A stretch of 64,000 nt of DNA from Oscillospiraceae bacterium (GCA_019424695.1 JAHYZA010000005.1:62001-126000), one strand, 5' to 3'; positions 43,800 through 52,816 are shown, counted from the stretch's first letter. Made by a program: numbers and translations. Notes: generated by a model not told the origin, from the sequence alone.

Positions 43800-45152
43800 A
43801 TGGCAAATTCAACGTCCGGAATGGACGGAAAAGGACGCGAGTTGATCTGCAGCTTCTGCGGTCGCTCTCAAAATGAAGTGGAACAGCTTCTGATTGGCCC
43901 CGGTGTCAACATCTGCAAGGACTGCATTGACATGTGCTACCGCGCCTTGTACAAGGACGAGGATCGCCCCATGCCGCCGCGTGCCGGTGCGAACCGCCGC
44001 TCCGGGGCTGCCCGCAATTCCGCACAGGCGCGCTACGACGCCAATCCGTTGGAGAGCGTCAATATTCTGACACCGGCGGAAATCAAAGCCGGACTCGACC
44101 AGTATGTGATCGGGCAGGATGAGGCCAAAAAGGTGCTCGCGGTTTCGGTATATAACCACTATAAGCGTATTCTTTCCGGCAAGGAAAGCAACGTGGAACT
44201 GCAAAAATCCAATGTCCTGATGCTTGGACCCTCGGGTACCGGCAAAACGCTGCTGGCACAGACATTGGCGAAGATGCTCAACGTTCCGTTTGCGATTGCT
44301 GACGCCACTACGCTGACCGAAGCGGGCTATGTGGGTGAGGACGTCGAAAATATTCTGCTGAAGCTCATTCAGGCAGCTGATTTCGACATTCCCAAGGCGG
44401 AAATCGGTATCATCTATATTGATGAGATCGATAAAATCACCCGCAAAAGTGAGAACCCGTCCATTACCCGCGATGTGGGTGGTGAAGGCGTGCAGCAGGC
44501 ATTGCTGAAAATCGTGGAAGGTACAGTCAGCAACGTGCCGCCGAACGGCGGCCGCAAGCACCCGCAGCAGGAGTTCATCCAGATCAATACCAAGAACATC
44601 CTGTTCATCTGCGGCGGCGCTTTCGACGGTTTGGAAAAACTGATCCAGAAGCGCACGGACAATGCTTCCATGGGCTTTGGCAGCCAGCTTCGCACGACGC
44701 TGGACAAGGACGAAACCCGCCAGAAACTCCTCAAAAAGGTGGAGCCGGACGACCTGGTTCGCTTCGGACTGATTCCGGAACTGATCGGCCGCCTGCCGGT
44801 GGTGACGGTGCTGGACCCCCTGGATGAGGATGCCCTGGTGCGTGTTCTGACTGAGCCGAAAAACAGCATTGTGCGGCAGTACAAAGAACTGCTGCATCTG
44901 GACAATGCGGAACTGGTCTTTACCGATGCGGCGCTCCATGCCATTGCCAAAAAGACGGTGGAACGCAAGAGCGGCGCACGCGGTCTGCGCAGCGTGGTAG
45001 AGGATCTTTTGATTCCCATCATGTATGATATTCCGTCGGATGCGTCGATCACCAAGGTGACCATCGACGCAGATACGGTGGAAGGCGGTGCGCCGCACAT
45101 CGAACATGGTATGATGCGGCCGCGGTACAAAAATATCGCATTGCAGCAATAA
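43800..45152 (+). CDS. clpX: ATP-dependent Clp protease ATP-binding subunit ClpX
   Basis: AAA+ unfoldase that feeds substrates to ClpP. It has 450 residues, within the usual range. The N-terminal zinc-binding domain has CSFCGRS then CKDCIDMC. Walker A is LGPSGTGKTLLAQTL, the pore loop is GYVGEDVENIL and Walker B is IIYIDEIDKI. Between residues 270 and 290 the ClpP-docking loop reads MGFGS instead of the common IGFG. A linker of about 40 residues between the zinc domain and AAA+ core is Arg/Ala-rich. A bidirectional terminator follows. Confidence 0.97.
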   Translation: MANSTSGMDGKGRELICSFCGRSQNEVEQLLIGPGVNICKDCIDMCYRALYKDEDRPMPPRAGANRRSGAARNSAQARYDANPLESVNILTPAEIKAGLDQYVIGQDEAKKVLAVSVYNHYKRILSGKESNVELQKSNVLMLGPSGTGKTLLAQTLAKMLNVPFAIADATTLTEAGYVGEDVENILLKLIQAADFDIPKAEIGIIYIDEIDKITRKSENPSITRDVGGEGVQQALLKIVEGTVSNVPPNGGRKHPQQEFIQINTKNILFICGGAFDGLEKLIQKRTDNASMGFGSQLRTTLDKDETRQKLLKKVEPDDLVRFGLIPELIGRLPVVTVLDPLDEDALVRVLTEPKNSIVRQYKELLHLDNAELVFTDAALHAIAKKTVERKSGARGLRSVVEDLLIPIMYDIPSDASITKVTIDADTVEGGAPHIEHGMMRPRYKNIALQQ

Positions 45153-45158
45153 ATCAAT

Positions 45159-45199
45159 AAAAAGGAAGGGCTTCCCATTCGGGAAGCCCTTCCTTTTTT
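45159..45199. terminator. Bidirectional terminator between clpX and xpt
   Basis: Perfect 18-bp inverted repeat (AAAAAGGAAGGGCTTCCC and its complement) with an ATTC loop. The A and T tracts on either side let it end both the clpX and the converging xpt transcripts. Confidence 0.95.
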
Positions 45200-45214
45200 A
45201 GGACTTAAAGAACC

Positions 45215-45799
45215 TCAGGCGTCGTTCTGTTCACGGAATTTCAGGCCGGTATCGCTCATCTCGCTCACGATGGCAAGGCTGGCCAGCTTATAGCCTGCGG
45301 CACGCAGTTCATCGCCGCCAGGCTGGAATCCTTTCTCAATGCAGATGCCGATGCCACCGACAACACAGCCGGACTGTTTGCAGATGTCCAGCAGGCCCTT
45401 CATGGCTTTGCCATTGGCAAGAAAATCATCCAGAATCAGGACTTTGTCGTTGGGGGAGAGAAACTTCTTGGCCAATGTGATGTCATAATCGCGGCCGTAG
45501 GTATAGGAATGGACCTTGGAGGTGTAAACATCTCCATCAATATTTTTGCTTTTTGCTTTCTTGGCAAACACCACCGGCACATCGAAATGCCGCGCGGTCA
45601 TGCAGGCGATGGCAATGCCGGAAGCCTCAATTGTCAGGATTTTGTTGATGGCGTCGTTTTGGAAGATGCGATGGAATTCGGCGCCGATCTGGTCCAGAAG
45701 TTCTACATCCAGCTGATGGTTCAGAAAACAATCCACCTTCAGTACATTGCCGGGACGGACCTGTCCCTCTTGCAGAATACGCTGTTCGAGAAGTTTCAT
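45215..45799 (-). CDS. xpt: Xanthine phosphoribosyltransferase
   Basis: Purine salvage enzyme converting xanthine and PRPP to XMP. The start at 45799 gives 194 residues, exactly the usual Xpt length, beginning MKLLEQRILQEG; a GTG seven codons upstream is a weaker choice. The PRPP loop is VLILDDFLANGKAMKGLL. Other family blocks are ILTIEASGIAIACMTA and VVFAKKAKSKNI. In many Firmicutes xpt is under a purine riboswitch, but the leader here is too short for one. It stands alone between convergent clpX and the divergent Liv operon. Confidence 0.95.
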   Translation of the reverse strand: MKLLEQRILQEGQVRPGNVLKVDCFLNHQLDVELLDQIGAEFHRIFQNDAINKILTIEASGIAIACMTARHFDVPVVFAKKAKSKNIDGDVYTSKVHSYTYGRDYDITLAKKFLSPNDKVLILDDFLANGKAMKGLLDICKQSGCVVGGIGICIEKGFQPGGDELRAAGYKLASLAIVSEMSDTGLKFREQNDA

Positions 45800-45844
45800 C
45801 TGCGAATTAGCCCCTTTCACGGATCATTGTTCTTTCGTGCTTCC

Positions 45845-45873
45845 ATTATGGCAAATTCCGACGTATTTTGCAA
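45845..45873 (-). promoter_or_regulatory. Promoter of xpt
   Basis: On the minus strand: TTGCAA (45868-45873), 17-bp spacer, CATAAT (45845-45850). Transcription would begin about 40 nt before the start codon. Confidence 0.6.
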
Positions 45874-46000
45874 GTTTTTTACAATAAATGGCTGTATTAT
45901 TTTGTCAAGATGGCAGATTGATAACATTTTGTAACTAAATTTTATGCAAAATGGACACAAAATGGGATTTTTTACTTTCCAACACTGTAGAATTGGAACA

Positions 46001-46029
46001 TTGCGCTTTTAAGTGTAAAAGTCTATAAT
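46001..46029 (+). promoter_or_regulatory. Promoter of the Liv binding-protein gene
   Basis: TTGCGC (46001-46006), 17-bp spacer, TATAAT (46024-46029). Confidence 0.75.
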
Positions 46030-46106
46030 TCTTTTATACTACAGCACAGGGGTGTGCGGCCCGCCGTAAGGCAATGTGCTGTAAGATTTAGGAGGGTTAG
46101 AATACC

Positions 46107-47351
46107 ATGAAAAAATTCGTTAGTTCTGTTCTGGCGGCTTCTATGGTGCTGAGCCTGGCGGCTTGCGGTTCTACGGCCACCACGTCCGAGAGCGGCGCAG
46201 CTTCTTCCGAAGCCACTTCTACTGCCGCCGCTACCGGTGAATCTGCCGGTTCCGGCAGCTATACCGGTACCCCGATCAAAATCGGCGGCATCGGCCCCGT
46301 CACCGGCGCAGCCGCTGTGTACGGCAACGCCGTCAAAAATGCCGAGGAACTGGCCGTGAAGGAAATCAACGCCGCCAACGGCAGCGATGTCTTCGAGTGG
46401 CAGTTTGAAGACGACGAAAATGATGCCGAAAAGAGCGTCAACGCCTACAACACTTTGAAAGACTGGGGCATGCAGATTTTGGCTGGCCCCGTTACCACCA
46501 CGCCTTCTGTGGCAGTTGCGGCTGAGACCGTCAACGACAATATGTTCATGCTGACTCCGTCTGCGTCTTCTCTGTCGGTCATTCAGAATGACCCCAACGA
46601 TGAGAGCACGGCTCGCGGCAATGTCTTCCAGGTTTGCTTCACCGACCCCAACCAGGGTGTCGCCTCCGCCGATTATATCGCGGAGAACGGGCTGCCCACC
46701 AAGATCGGTATCATCTATGACTCTTCGGATGCCTATTCTTCTGGTATCTATGAGAAGTTTGCCGCCGAAGCTGAGGTGAAGGGCCTGGAGATCGTTGCGG
46801 CTGAAGCATTTACCGCCGACAACAAGGCAGATCTTTCCACCCAGCTGGCCAAGTGCCAGGAGGCCGGCGCAGAGCTGGTGTTCCTGCCCATCTACTACCA
46901 GGAGGCTTCTCAGATCCTGATTGCCGCTGACAAGATCGGCTATGATCCGGAGTTCTTTGGTTGTGACGGTATGGACGGCATCCTTGCGATCGAAGGCTTC
47001 GATACCTCCCTGGCTGAGGGTCTGATGCTTCTGACTCCCTTTGCCGCGGACGCGCAGGACGAAAAGACCCAGGCGTTTGTTTCCGCTTATGAAGCTGCTT
47101 ACGGTGACACCCCGAACCAGTTCGCTGCGGATGCTTATGACGTCATCTACTCTATCTACCAGGCAGTCCTGGCCGGCGGTATCAACGGCGATATGGACGC
47201 CAGTGAGATCTGCGATGCTCTCAAGACGCAGTTCACCAGCATGACCTTTGATGGTCTGACCGGTACCGGCATGACTTGGGATGCTACGGGTGCGATCTCC
47301 AAGAACCCCAAGGCTGTTGTGATCAAAGACGGCGCTTACGCTGCAATGTGA
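46107..47351 (+). CDS. livK: Branched-chain amino acid ABC transporter substrate-binding lipoprotein (LivK-like)
   Basis: Leu/Ile/Val-type solute-binding lipoprotein of 414 residues. The signal peptide MKKFVSSVLAASMVLSLAAC ends in a lipobox, followed by a Ser/Thr/Ala-rich tether. The type I binding fold begins IKIGGIGPVTGAAAVYGNAV and includes ILAGPVTTTPSVAVA, NVFQVCFTDPNQGVASADYI and VFLPIYYQEASQI. Ligand preference among amino acids or related amides is not fixed by sequence. AGGAGGG precedes the ATG. It is set off from livHMGF by a terminator and a second promoter. Confidence 0.93.
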   Translation: MKKFVSSVLAASMVLSLAACGSTATTSESGAASSEATSTAAATGESAGSGSYTGTPIKIGGIGPVTGAAAVYGNAVKNAEELAVKEINAANGSDVFEWQFEDDENDAEKSVNAYNTLKDWGMQILAGPVTTTPSVAVAAETVNDNMFMLTPSASSLSVIQNDPNDESTARGNVFQVCFTDPNQGVASADYIAENGLPTKIGIIYDSSDAYSSGIYEKFAAEAEVKGLEIVAAEAFTADNKADLSTQLAKCQEAGAELVFLPIYYQEASQILIAADKIGYDPEFFGCDGMDGILAIEGFDTSLAEGLMLLTPFAADAQDEKTQAFVSAYEAAYGDTPNQFAADAYDVIYSIYQAVLAGGINGDMDASEICDALKTQFTSMTFDGLTGTGMTWDATGAISKNPKAVVIKDGAYAAM

Positions 47352-47391
47352 TGAGCCTGGTGCGGTTGTAAACTGAATTCCGTTGCCAATG

Positions 47392-47425
47392 GAGCTGCCG
47401 GACAGTGGGTTCGGCAGCTCTTTTT
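47392..47425 (+). terminator. Terminator between livK and livH
   Basis: GAGCTGCCG pairs perfectly with CGGCAGCTC over an 11-nt loop and is followed by five T residues. Confidence 0.88.
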
Positions 47426-47480
47426 GCTATTGTGTGCTGCGAAAACCGCAGATCGGGCGGGGGACTACCCGAAAAATACA

Positions 47481-47509
47481 TTGTTTTGTCGACGGAAGTG
47501 TGCTACTAT
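47481..47509 (+). promoter_or_regulatory. Promoter of livHMGF
   Basis: TTGTTT (47481-47486), 17-bp spacer, and TACTAT (47504-47509) with TGC just upstream. It lies after the livK terminator and before livH. Confidence 0.5.
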
Positions 47510-47577
47510 ATGACTATATTTCTGTACGTGTGCGGCCTTGTAAACGTCAGAAAGAATAGAGTGAGGTGTTTTTCGCA

Positions 47578-48471
47578 ATGCAGTTTTTGTCCTACCTGAT
47601 CAACGGTATCAGCCTGGGCAGCGTCTATGCGCTCATCGCCCTGGGCTATACAATGGTCTACGGCATTGCCAAAATGTTGAACTTCGCCCATGGCGATGTC
47701 ATCATGATCGGCAGTTACGTGGTGTTCTTTACTTTCGGTACTTCCGGAATGAACCCGATTCTTTCCATTCTGCTCTCGATGGTCGTCTGCACGGTACTGG
47801 GTGTAGTCATCGAGAGAATTGCGTATCGCCCTCTTCGTGAGGCGCCTTCCCTGGCTGTTTTGATTACCGCAATCGGCGTAAGCTATCTGTTGCAGCAGGT
47901 TGCACAGCTTACCTGGTCTTCCAATCCCAAGAGCTTCATTTCGGTGATCTCCGGTATTCCGTTCCTGAAGCCGCTCAGCCTGTTCGACGGTCAGCTCACC
48001 ATTTCTGCCGAAACCATCGTGACCATTGTGGTATGCGTTGTGATCATGGCAGTGCTGATCTGGTTTGTGAATAATACTTCGGCAGGTCACGCCATGCTGG
48101 CTGTTTCGGAGGACCGCGGCGCTGCCCAGCTCATGGGCGTCAACGTCAATGCCACGATCTCGCTGACCTTTGCCATTGGTTCTGCGCTGGCGGCAGTGGC
48201 CGGTGCGCTGCTTTGCTCTTCTTACCCGACGCTGCAGCCTACTACCGGCGCCATGCCTGGCATCAAGGCATTCGTCGCGGCCGTTTTTGGCGGTATCGGT
48301 TCCATTCCCGGGGCGTTCCTGGGCGGCATTTTGCTGGGCGTCATCGAAAACCTGAGCAAGGCATATATCTCTACGCAGCTTTCGGATGCCATCGTTTTTC
48401 TTGTCCTGATCATTGTGCTGCTTGTCAAGCCGACCGGTCTGCTGGGCAAGAAAGTGAATGTGAAAGTGTGA
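47578..48471 (+). CDS. livH: Branched-chain amino acid ABC transporter permease LivH
   Basis: Inner-membrane permease of 297 residues with about eight transmembrane helices. Its N-terminus FLSYLINGISLGSVYALIAL and GYTMVYGIAKMLNFAHGDV are diagnostic for LivH. The coupling loop region has AVSEDRGAAQLMGVNVN. GTGAGGTG lies about 10 bp before ATG 47578. It forms the translocation pore together with LivM. Confidence 0.95.
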   Translation: MQFLSYLINGISLGSVYALIALGYTMVYGIAKMLNFAHGDVIMIGSYVVFFTFGTSGMNPILSILLSMVVCTVLGVVIERIAYRPLREAPSLAVLITAIGVSYLLQQVAQLTWSSNPKSFISVISGIPFLKPLSLFDGQLTISAETIVTIVVCVVIMAVLIWFVNNTSAGHAMLAVSEDRGAAQLMGVNVNATISLTFAIGSALAAVAGALLCSSYPTLQPTTGAMPGIKAFVAAVFGGIGSIPGAFLGGILLGVIENLSKAYISTQLSDAIVFLVLIIVLLVKPTGLLGKKVNVKV

Positions 48472-48481
48472 GGTGGCAGCG

Positions 48482-49558
48482 ATGAATTTCAAAACAATGA
48501 AACGCTCCACAAAGAGCAACTTGATCACCTTCGGAATCGTGATCGCTTTTTACATCGTTGTTCAGCTGCTCTCGGCAGCAGGGTTGCTGACCAACTCTTT
48601 CTCCGGGCAGCTGGTCCCCATCTGCTCTTATGTGATCCTCGCGATCTCTCTGAACCTGACGGTCGGTATTCTGGGCGAGTTGAGCCTGGGCCACGCGGGT
48701 TTTATGAGCGTAGGAGCTTTCTCCGGCACGCTGGTGTGGGTCTCCCTCAGCTCAACAACGCCCAAACCTCTGGCATTGCTGCTCTCTTTCGTTGTGGGCG
48801 GTCTGGTTGCCGGTGCTTTTGGCTTTCTGGTTGGCGTGCCGGTTCTGCGCCTTTCCGGTGACTACCTGGCCATTGTTACCCTGGCCTTTGGCGAGATCGT
48901 TAAGAACGTTATGAATGCCTGCTATTTGGGTGTGGATGCCAATGGTCTTCATTTCTCTCTCAAGGATGCCAGTTCTCTGAACATGGAAGATGGCAAGCTG
49001 CTCATCAATGGTGCGCAGGGCATTACCGGCATTACCAAGGCATCCAACTTCACAATTGGTATTGTTCTGGTCATTTTGACGCTGGTTGTGATCTTGAACC
49101 TGGTGAATTCTCGTGCAGGCCGTGCCATCACCTCCATCCGCGACAATGAGATCGCGGCCCGTTCGGTGGGCGTTCCCATTACCAAATACAAGCTGATGGC
49201 ATTTGTTACCTCTGCGGTGTTTGCCGGTATCGCGGGTGTGCTGTACTCCCTGAACTATTCCTCGCTGGTTGCCAAGAAATTTGATTATAACACTTCCATT
49301 TTGATTCTGGTGTTTGTGGTCTTGGGCGGCATCGGAAATCTGCGTGGTTCTGTCATCGCGGCAGCCATCCTGACCGTTTTGCCGGAAATGCTGCGCAGCA
49401 TGAACGACTATCGTATGTTAATCTATGCGATTGTACTGATTGTGGTTATGATCTTCAACCAGAGTCCGCAGATGATCGACCTGCGCCTCAAGCTGACGGC
49501 GCGTTTCCGCAAGGACCACGGCGCCGGCAAGGCAAAACAGAAGAAGGGGGTGGCGTAA
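48482..49558 (+). CDS. livM: Branched-chain amino acid ABC transporter permease LivM
   Basis: Second pore subunit, 358 residues. Family blocks include LSLGHAGFMSVGAFSG, GDYLAIVTLAFGEIVKNVM and the coupling loop SIRDNEIAARSVGVPITKYK. The N-terminal 20 residues are basic. ATG 48482 is preferred to GTG 48473 because GAGGTGG is correctly spaced for it. The gene follows livH by 10 bp and precedes livG by 1 bp. Confidence 0.95.
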   Translation: MNFKTMKRSTKSNLITFGIVIAFYIVVQLLSAAGLLTNSFSGQLVPICSYVILAISLNLTVGILGELSLGHAGFMSVGAFSGTLVWVSLSSTTPKPLALLLSFVVGGLVAGAFGFLVGVPVLRLSGDYLAIVTLAFGEIVKNVMNACYLGVDANGLHFSLKDASSLNMEDGKLLINGAQGITGITKASNFTIGIVLVILTLVVILNLVNSRAGRAITSIRDNEIAARSVGVPITKYKLMAFVTSAVFAGIAGVLYSLNYSSLVAKKFDYNTSILILVFVVLGGIGNLRGSVIAAAILTVLPEMLRSMNDYRMLIYAIVLIVVMIFNQSPQMIDLRLKLTARFRKDHGAGKAKQKKGVA

Positions 49559-49559
49559 C

Positions 49560-50321
49560 ATGGCATTGCTGGAAGTCAGTAACCTTGGGATCGCATTCGG
49601 TGGTTTGCAGGCCGTGGCACAGCTGGACCTCTCCATCGAGAAAGGCCACCTGTATGGCCTGATCGGCCCGAACGGCGCCGGTAAGACCACCGTTTTCAAT
49701 ATGCTCACCGGTGTGTACAAGCCGACAGAAGGCAACATCGTACTGGACGGCAAAGATATTACGGGGCAGAATCCTGAACTCATCAGCCGGGCCGGTGTGG
49801 CGCGTACATTCCAGAACATCCGCCTTTTTAATGAAATGACGGTTCTGGATAATGTTAAAGTAGGGTTGCACAATCAGATCAAGTATAGCATGTGGACCGG
49901 GATTTTCCGTCTGCCTGCCTTCAAGGAAAAAGAGCACGAGATGAACCGTCAGGCGCATAAACTGCTCAAAATCTTTGATCTGGACGGGGAAGCCAATCTC
50001 AAAGCAAACCAGTTGCCGTATGGCAAACAGCGCAAGCTGGAGATTGCCCGTGCATTGGCTACCAACCCGAAACTGTTGCTGCTGGATGAGCCGGCAGCCG
50101 GCATGAACCCGAACGAGACAGAAGAACTGATGCAAACGGTCCGCAGTGTGCGGGATCAGTTTGGCATTGCAATTCTGCTGATCGAGCATGATATGAACTT
50201 TGTCATGGGCATCTGCGAAGAAATCACCGTGCTGGACTATGGTCGCGTGATTGCCCGTGGTGACGGCATGTCCATCCGCAACAACCCGAAGGTGATTGCG
50301 GCCTACTTGGGAGGTGATTGA
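49560..50321 (+). CDS. livG: Branched-chain amino acid ABC transporter ATP-binding protein LivG
   Basis: ATPase subunit of 253 residues. Walker A is GPNGAGKTTVFNMLTG, the Q-loop lies in RTFQNIRLF, and Walker B is LLLLDEPAAGMNP. The signature region, YGKQRKLEIARAL, departs from LSGG but is the normal form for LivG. EHDMNFVMGICEEITVLDYG is the LivG-type switch region. It overlaps or abuts both neighbours, making livM-livG-livF one translational block. Confidence 0.95.
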   Translation: MALLEVSNLGIAFGGLQAVAQLDLSIEKGHLYGLIGPNGAGKTTVFNMLTGVYKPTEGNIVLDGKDITGQNPELISRAGVARTFQNIRLFNEMTVLDNVKVGLHNQIKYSMWTGIFRLPAFKEKEHEMNRQAHKLLKIFDLDGEANLKANQLPYGKQRKLEIARALATNPKLLLLDEPAAGMNPNETEELMQTVRSVRDQFGIAILLIEHDMNFVMGICEEITVLDYGRVIARGDGMSIRNNPKVIAAYLGGD

Positions 50322-50323
50322 CG

Positions 50324-51040
50324 ATGGGGGAGATGCTTTCGGTCAAGAACATCAATGTGTTTTATGGCTCCATCCATGCCATCCGTGATGTTTCCTTCCA
50401 TGTCGATGAAGGGGAGATCGTCACCCTGATCGGCGCCAATGGTGCCGGCAAGACGACGACAATGCACGCCATTTCCGGCCTGCTCAAATTGCAGAGCGGC
50501 GAGATCGATTATTGCGGGCAGACCATCAGTAAGATGGAGGCGCACAAGATTATTCGTCTGGGCCTTGCGCAGGTCCCGGAAGGTCGCCGCGTATTCAGCG
50601 GTTTGACTGTGCAGCAGAATCTGCAGATGGGCGCGTATACCCGCCGCGACGGCAAGGAAGCCATTCAGAATGACTTTGATATGGTATTTGAACTCCTGCC
50701 CCGGTTGAAAGAGCGCCGCAACCAGCCGGCCGGCACTCTTTCCGGCGGTGAGCAGCAGATGCTGGCAATGGGCCGTGCACTGATGTGCAAGCCCAAGATG
50801 CTGCTGCTGGATGAGCCCTCCATGGGGCTGTCTCCGCTGCTTGTCAAGGAGATCTTCAAGATCATCCGTGAAGTCAACCGCAACGGTGTCACGGTCCTTT
50901 TGGTGGAACAGAACGCAAAAATGGCGTTGGAAGTGGCCAACCGTGCCTATGTGCTGGAAACGGGTACCATCAAGATGGAAGGCGAAGCGACCGAACTGGC
51001 CAACAACATCGAGGTTCGTAAGGCATATCTGGGCTGCTGA
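50324..51040 (+). CDS. livF: Branched-chain amino acid ABC transporter ATP-binding protein LivF
   Basis: Partner ATPase, 238 residues. Walker A is GANGAGKTTTMHAISG, the LivF-specific LAQVPEGRRVFSGLTVQQNL follows, the signature is LSGGEQQMLAMGRALM and Walker B is LLLLDEPSMGLSP. ATG 50324 is chosen because GGAGGTGA at 50310-50317 is optimally spaced; ATG 50333 is the other candidate. Last gene of the operon, followed by a bidirectional terminator. Confidence 0.95.
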   Translation: MGEMLSVKNINVFYGSIHAIRDVSFHVDEGEIVTLIGANGAGKTTTMHAISGLLKLQSGEIDYCGQTISKMEAHKIIRLGLAQVPEGRRVFSGLTVQQNLQMGAYTRRDGKEAIQNDFDMVFELLPRLKERRNQPAGTLSGGEQQMLAMGRALMCKPKMLLLDEPSMGLSPLLVKEIFKIIREVNRNGVTVLLVEQNAKMALEVANRAYVLETGTIKMEGEATELANNIEVRKAYLGC

Positions 51041-51066
51041 CGGCTGTAGGATTTCCTGTATCAATA

Positions 51067-51111
51067 AAAACTCCCTGTAAAATGGACATTGTCCAATTTA
51101 CAGGGAGTTTT
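51067..51111. terminator. Bidirectional terminator between livF and the DUF4364 gene
   Basis: A 21-bp inverted repeat with one mismatch (AAAACTCCCTGTAAAATGGAC and its near complement) around ATT, flanked by A and T tracts. It lies between converging genes. Confidence 0.9.
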
Positions 51112-51125
51112 GCTTTATCTGGGGG

Positions 51126-51701
51126 TTACAGCAACCCGACCGGCGGGCGGTCATCTTCGGTGCTGGGTTGTGTCAGCATATCCATCACTTTGGAGTAAAT
51201 TTCGCTGCCGTGTGCTGTAAAATTGTTCTTGATGGTTTCAGCGGTGAGTTTGTCCGGCATGGCCAATTGCAAGCGGAAAACATCGCTGCCCAGATCACCG
51301 ATGGCGCACCAGACGGTGTATTCACCGTTTTCCTCTTCCACATGGGCGCGGTTCATAGCGGCTTTGTGTCGCCAGCTTTGAATCTGCATAACGGCACGGA
51401 TGGCGCTTTCCCGCACGGTGCGTGGTAAATCCAGCGCCAGTGTGTCGGCTACGGTGGAACCTTTTTCGGTAATTGCGTACTGCTGTTCTTCGTTCAAGGT
51501 GACGAGCTGCTGCTTCTCCACGTCGGCCAAGGCGTCCGCGAATTCAAAATAATTGACCAGCTGTTCCTGCAGCAGTGCACCCTGCAGCGTATCCCGCGTC
51601 AGGGGACCGGCGGTCTTGACCAGATAACATAGCAGAATACGAATCTGCGTATCATCTGTAAGGCCGCCGGGCTTTACACCCGCGGTAAATGCTTCTGCCA
51701 T
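51126..51701 (-). CDS. DUF4364 family protein
   Basis: Protein of 191 residues matching the clostridial DUF4364 family as I recall it: a winged-helix-like N-terminal half (TDDTQIRILLCYLVKTAGPL, then LVNYFEFADALADVEKQQLV) and a mixed C-terminal half ending ETIKNNFTAHGSEIYSKVMD. The first half suggests DNA binding or a regulatory role, but no function is established. It has its own minus-strand promoter. Confidence 0.82.
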   Translation of the reverse strand: MAEAFTAGVKPGGLTDDTQIRILLCYLVKTAGPLTRDTLQGALLQEQLVNYFEFADALADVEKQQLVTLNEEQQYAITEKGSTVADTLALDLPRTVRESAIRAVMQIQSWRHKAAMNRAHVEEENGEYTVWCAIGDLGSDVFRLQLAMPDKLTAETIKNNFTAHGSEIYSKVMDMLTQPSTEDDRPPVGLL

Positions 51702-51736
51702 GGTATCACGTCCTCGCCAATCTTGTCTTTCTCTTT

Positions 51737-51765
51737 ATTATACACGTGGTGGAGGATGGTGGCAA
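51737..51765 (-). promoter_or_regulatory. Promoter of the DUF4364 gene
   Basis: On the minus strand: TTGCCA (51760-51765), 17-bp spacer, TATAAT (51737-51742). Confidence 0.75.
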
Positions 51766-51804
51766 GACCGGGGCTGAAAAAAGTGAATCCCCCACATAGT
51801 CGCA

Positions 51805-52713
51805 TCAAAAAATGGTTTCGATCTGCTTGCGGCTCTGCGGCGTGGAGTAGATCCACTTTTTCAGCCGGCCGCGCGTGATGAAATAATGCGGTTCAAAGCG
51901 CAGCGGCTGCGAAAGATTTTTATTGACTACAACCAGTTTGATTTTCATTTTATCCGGGAGAATGTTTTTGATGTACACGCTTACTGCCTGACCCGGACGC
52001 AAAGAGGCATCCGCTTCCGCCAGCCCAGCCAGGTTGGGGGCAATCTCAATAAAGACGCCGTACTCTTCCACACTGCGCACAATGCCGACTACGGTTTCGC
52101 CGGCGGCAAAACAGGCGGCGTTCTCACTCCAGGTGCCGAGCAGTTCGCGCAGTGTCAGCACAATGCGTCCTTGTACATCCCGGTTTTTGATAGCACACAG
52201 CAGCTGCTGTCCAACCTGAACGCGGTCATTGGGGGAAGAAATGCGGGAAACGGAGAGGCAGTCGATGGGCAGAAGAGCTGATATCCCGCATCCAATGTCA
52301 CAGAATGCACCGAAATTTTCAATATGGGTCACTGTGCAGGGAATCACGCTGCCGGGCTCCAAAGTGTCGAGATACTGTCGATGGCATAAGCGCTGGGCTG
52401 CCGCGCGGGAAAGCAGGTAAGCCTCTTCACCGTTTTCATCGGTGGTCGTTCCGGTGATGACAAAACAGGTAGGGCGGCCCACCCGGGTGAGCACCGCAAT
52501 GTCTTTGATCTCCTCCCCGGGGGCAACATCGAGACATTCGTCGTGCGGCATGTATCCGCGCTGCCCGCAGAGTTCAAAGCGAAGGCGCCTTTCGTTGTCG
52601 TAGGCGAGAGCGGTACTTTGCAGGATTTCTCCGGTTGCGATGCAACGGTTCAGTTCTTCTTTACTCAGGTGATTGGCGTTTCGGCAAAGGCCTTCGGCAC
52701 GATATTCCAACAT
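51805..52713 (-). CDS. S1 RNA-binding domain protein
   Basis: Protein of 302 residues with two S1-type OB folds: about 120-185 (GSVIPCTVTHIENFGAFCDI, then GCGISALLPIDCLS) and about 200-255 (ETVVGIVRSVEEYGVFIEIA, then PNLAGLAEAD). The first 110 residues are a separate family-specific domain, including the LLSRAAAQRL segment typical of S1 proteins. It resembles clostridial YlmH- or RpsA-like proteins of unknown target and is not the full-length ribosomal S1. AGGAAA precedes the start, and the gene diverges from DUF951. Confidence 0.85.
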   Translation of the reverse strand: MLEYRAEGLCRNANHLSKEELNRCIATGEILQSTALAYDNERRLRFELCGQRGYMPHDECLDVAPGEEIKDIAVLTRVGRPTCFVITGTTTDENGEEAYLLSRAAAQRLCHRQYLDTLEPGSVIPCTVTHIENFGAFCDIGCGISALLPIDCLSVSRISSPNDRVQVGQQLLCAIKNRDVQGRIVLTLRELLGTWSENAACFAAGETVVGIVRSVEEYGVFIEIAPNLAGLAEADASLRPGQAVSVYIKNILPDKMKIKLVVVNKNLSQPLRFEPHYFITRGRLKKWIYSTPQSRKQIETIF

Positions 52714-52787
52714 TTTCGTTTCCTCGATTCTTGTGATTTCCGCTTTTGCATTTCCAGAAGCGGTTGCTAAACTTTTATGCGGATGAT

Positions 52788-52816
52788 TTGCAAAACAATA
52801 CTGGCTGTACTATAAT
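52788..52816 (+). promoter_or_regulatory. Promoter of the DUF951-prfA operon
   Basis: TTGCAA (52788-52793), 17-bp spacer, TATAAT (52811-52816), in the divergent gap after the S1-domain gene. Confidence 0.75.

Noticed and set aside
45821..46106. Possible small gene or riboswitch in the xpt-livK gap
   Set aside because: The stretch is AT-rich, carries two divergent promoters and has neither a coding frame with a ribosome site nor an aptamer-like fold that I can see.
47405..47599. A 64-residue plus-strand frame between livK and livH
   Set aside because: It starts inside the terminator hairpin, has no ribosome-binding site and overlaps the livH promoter and start.
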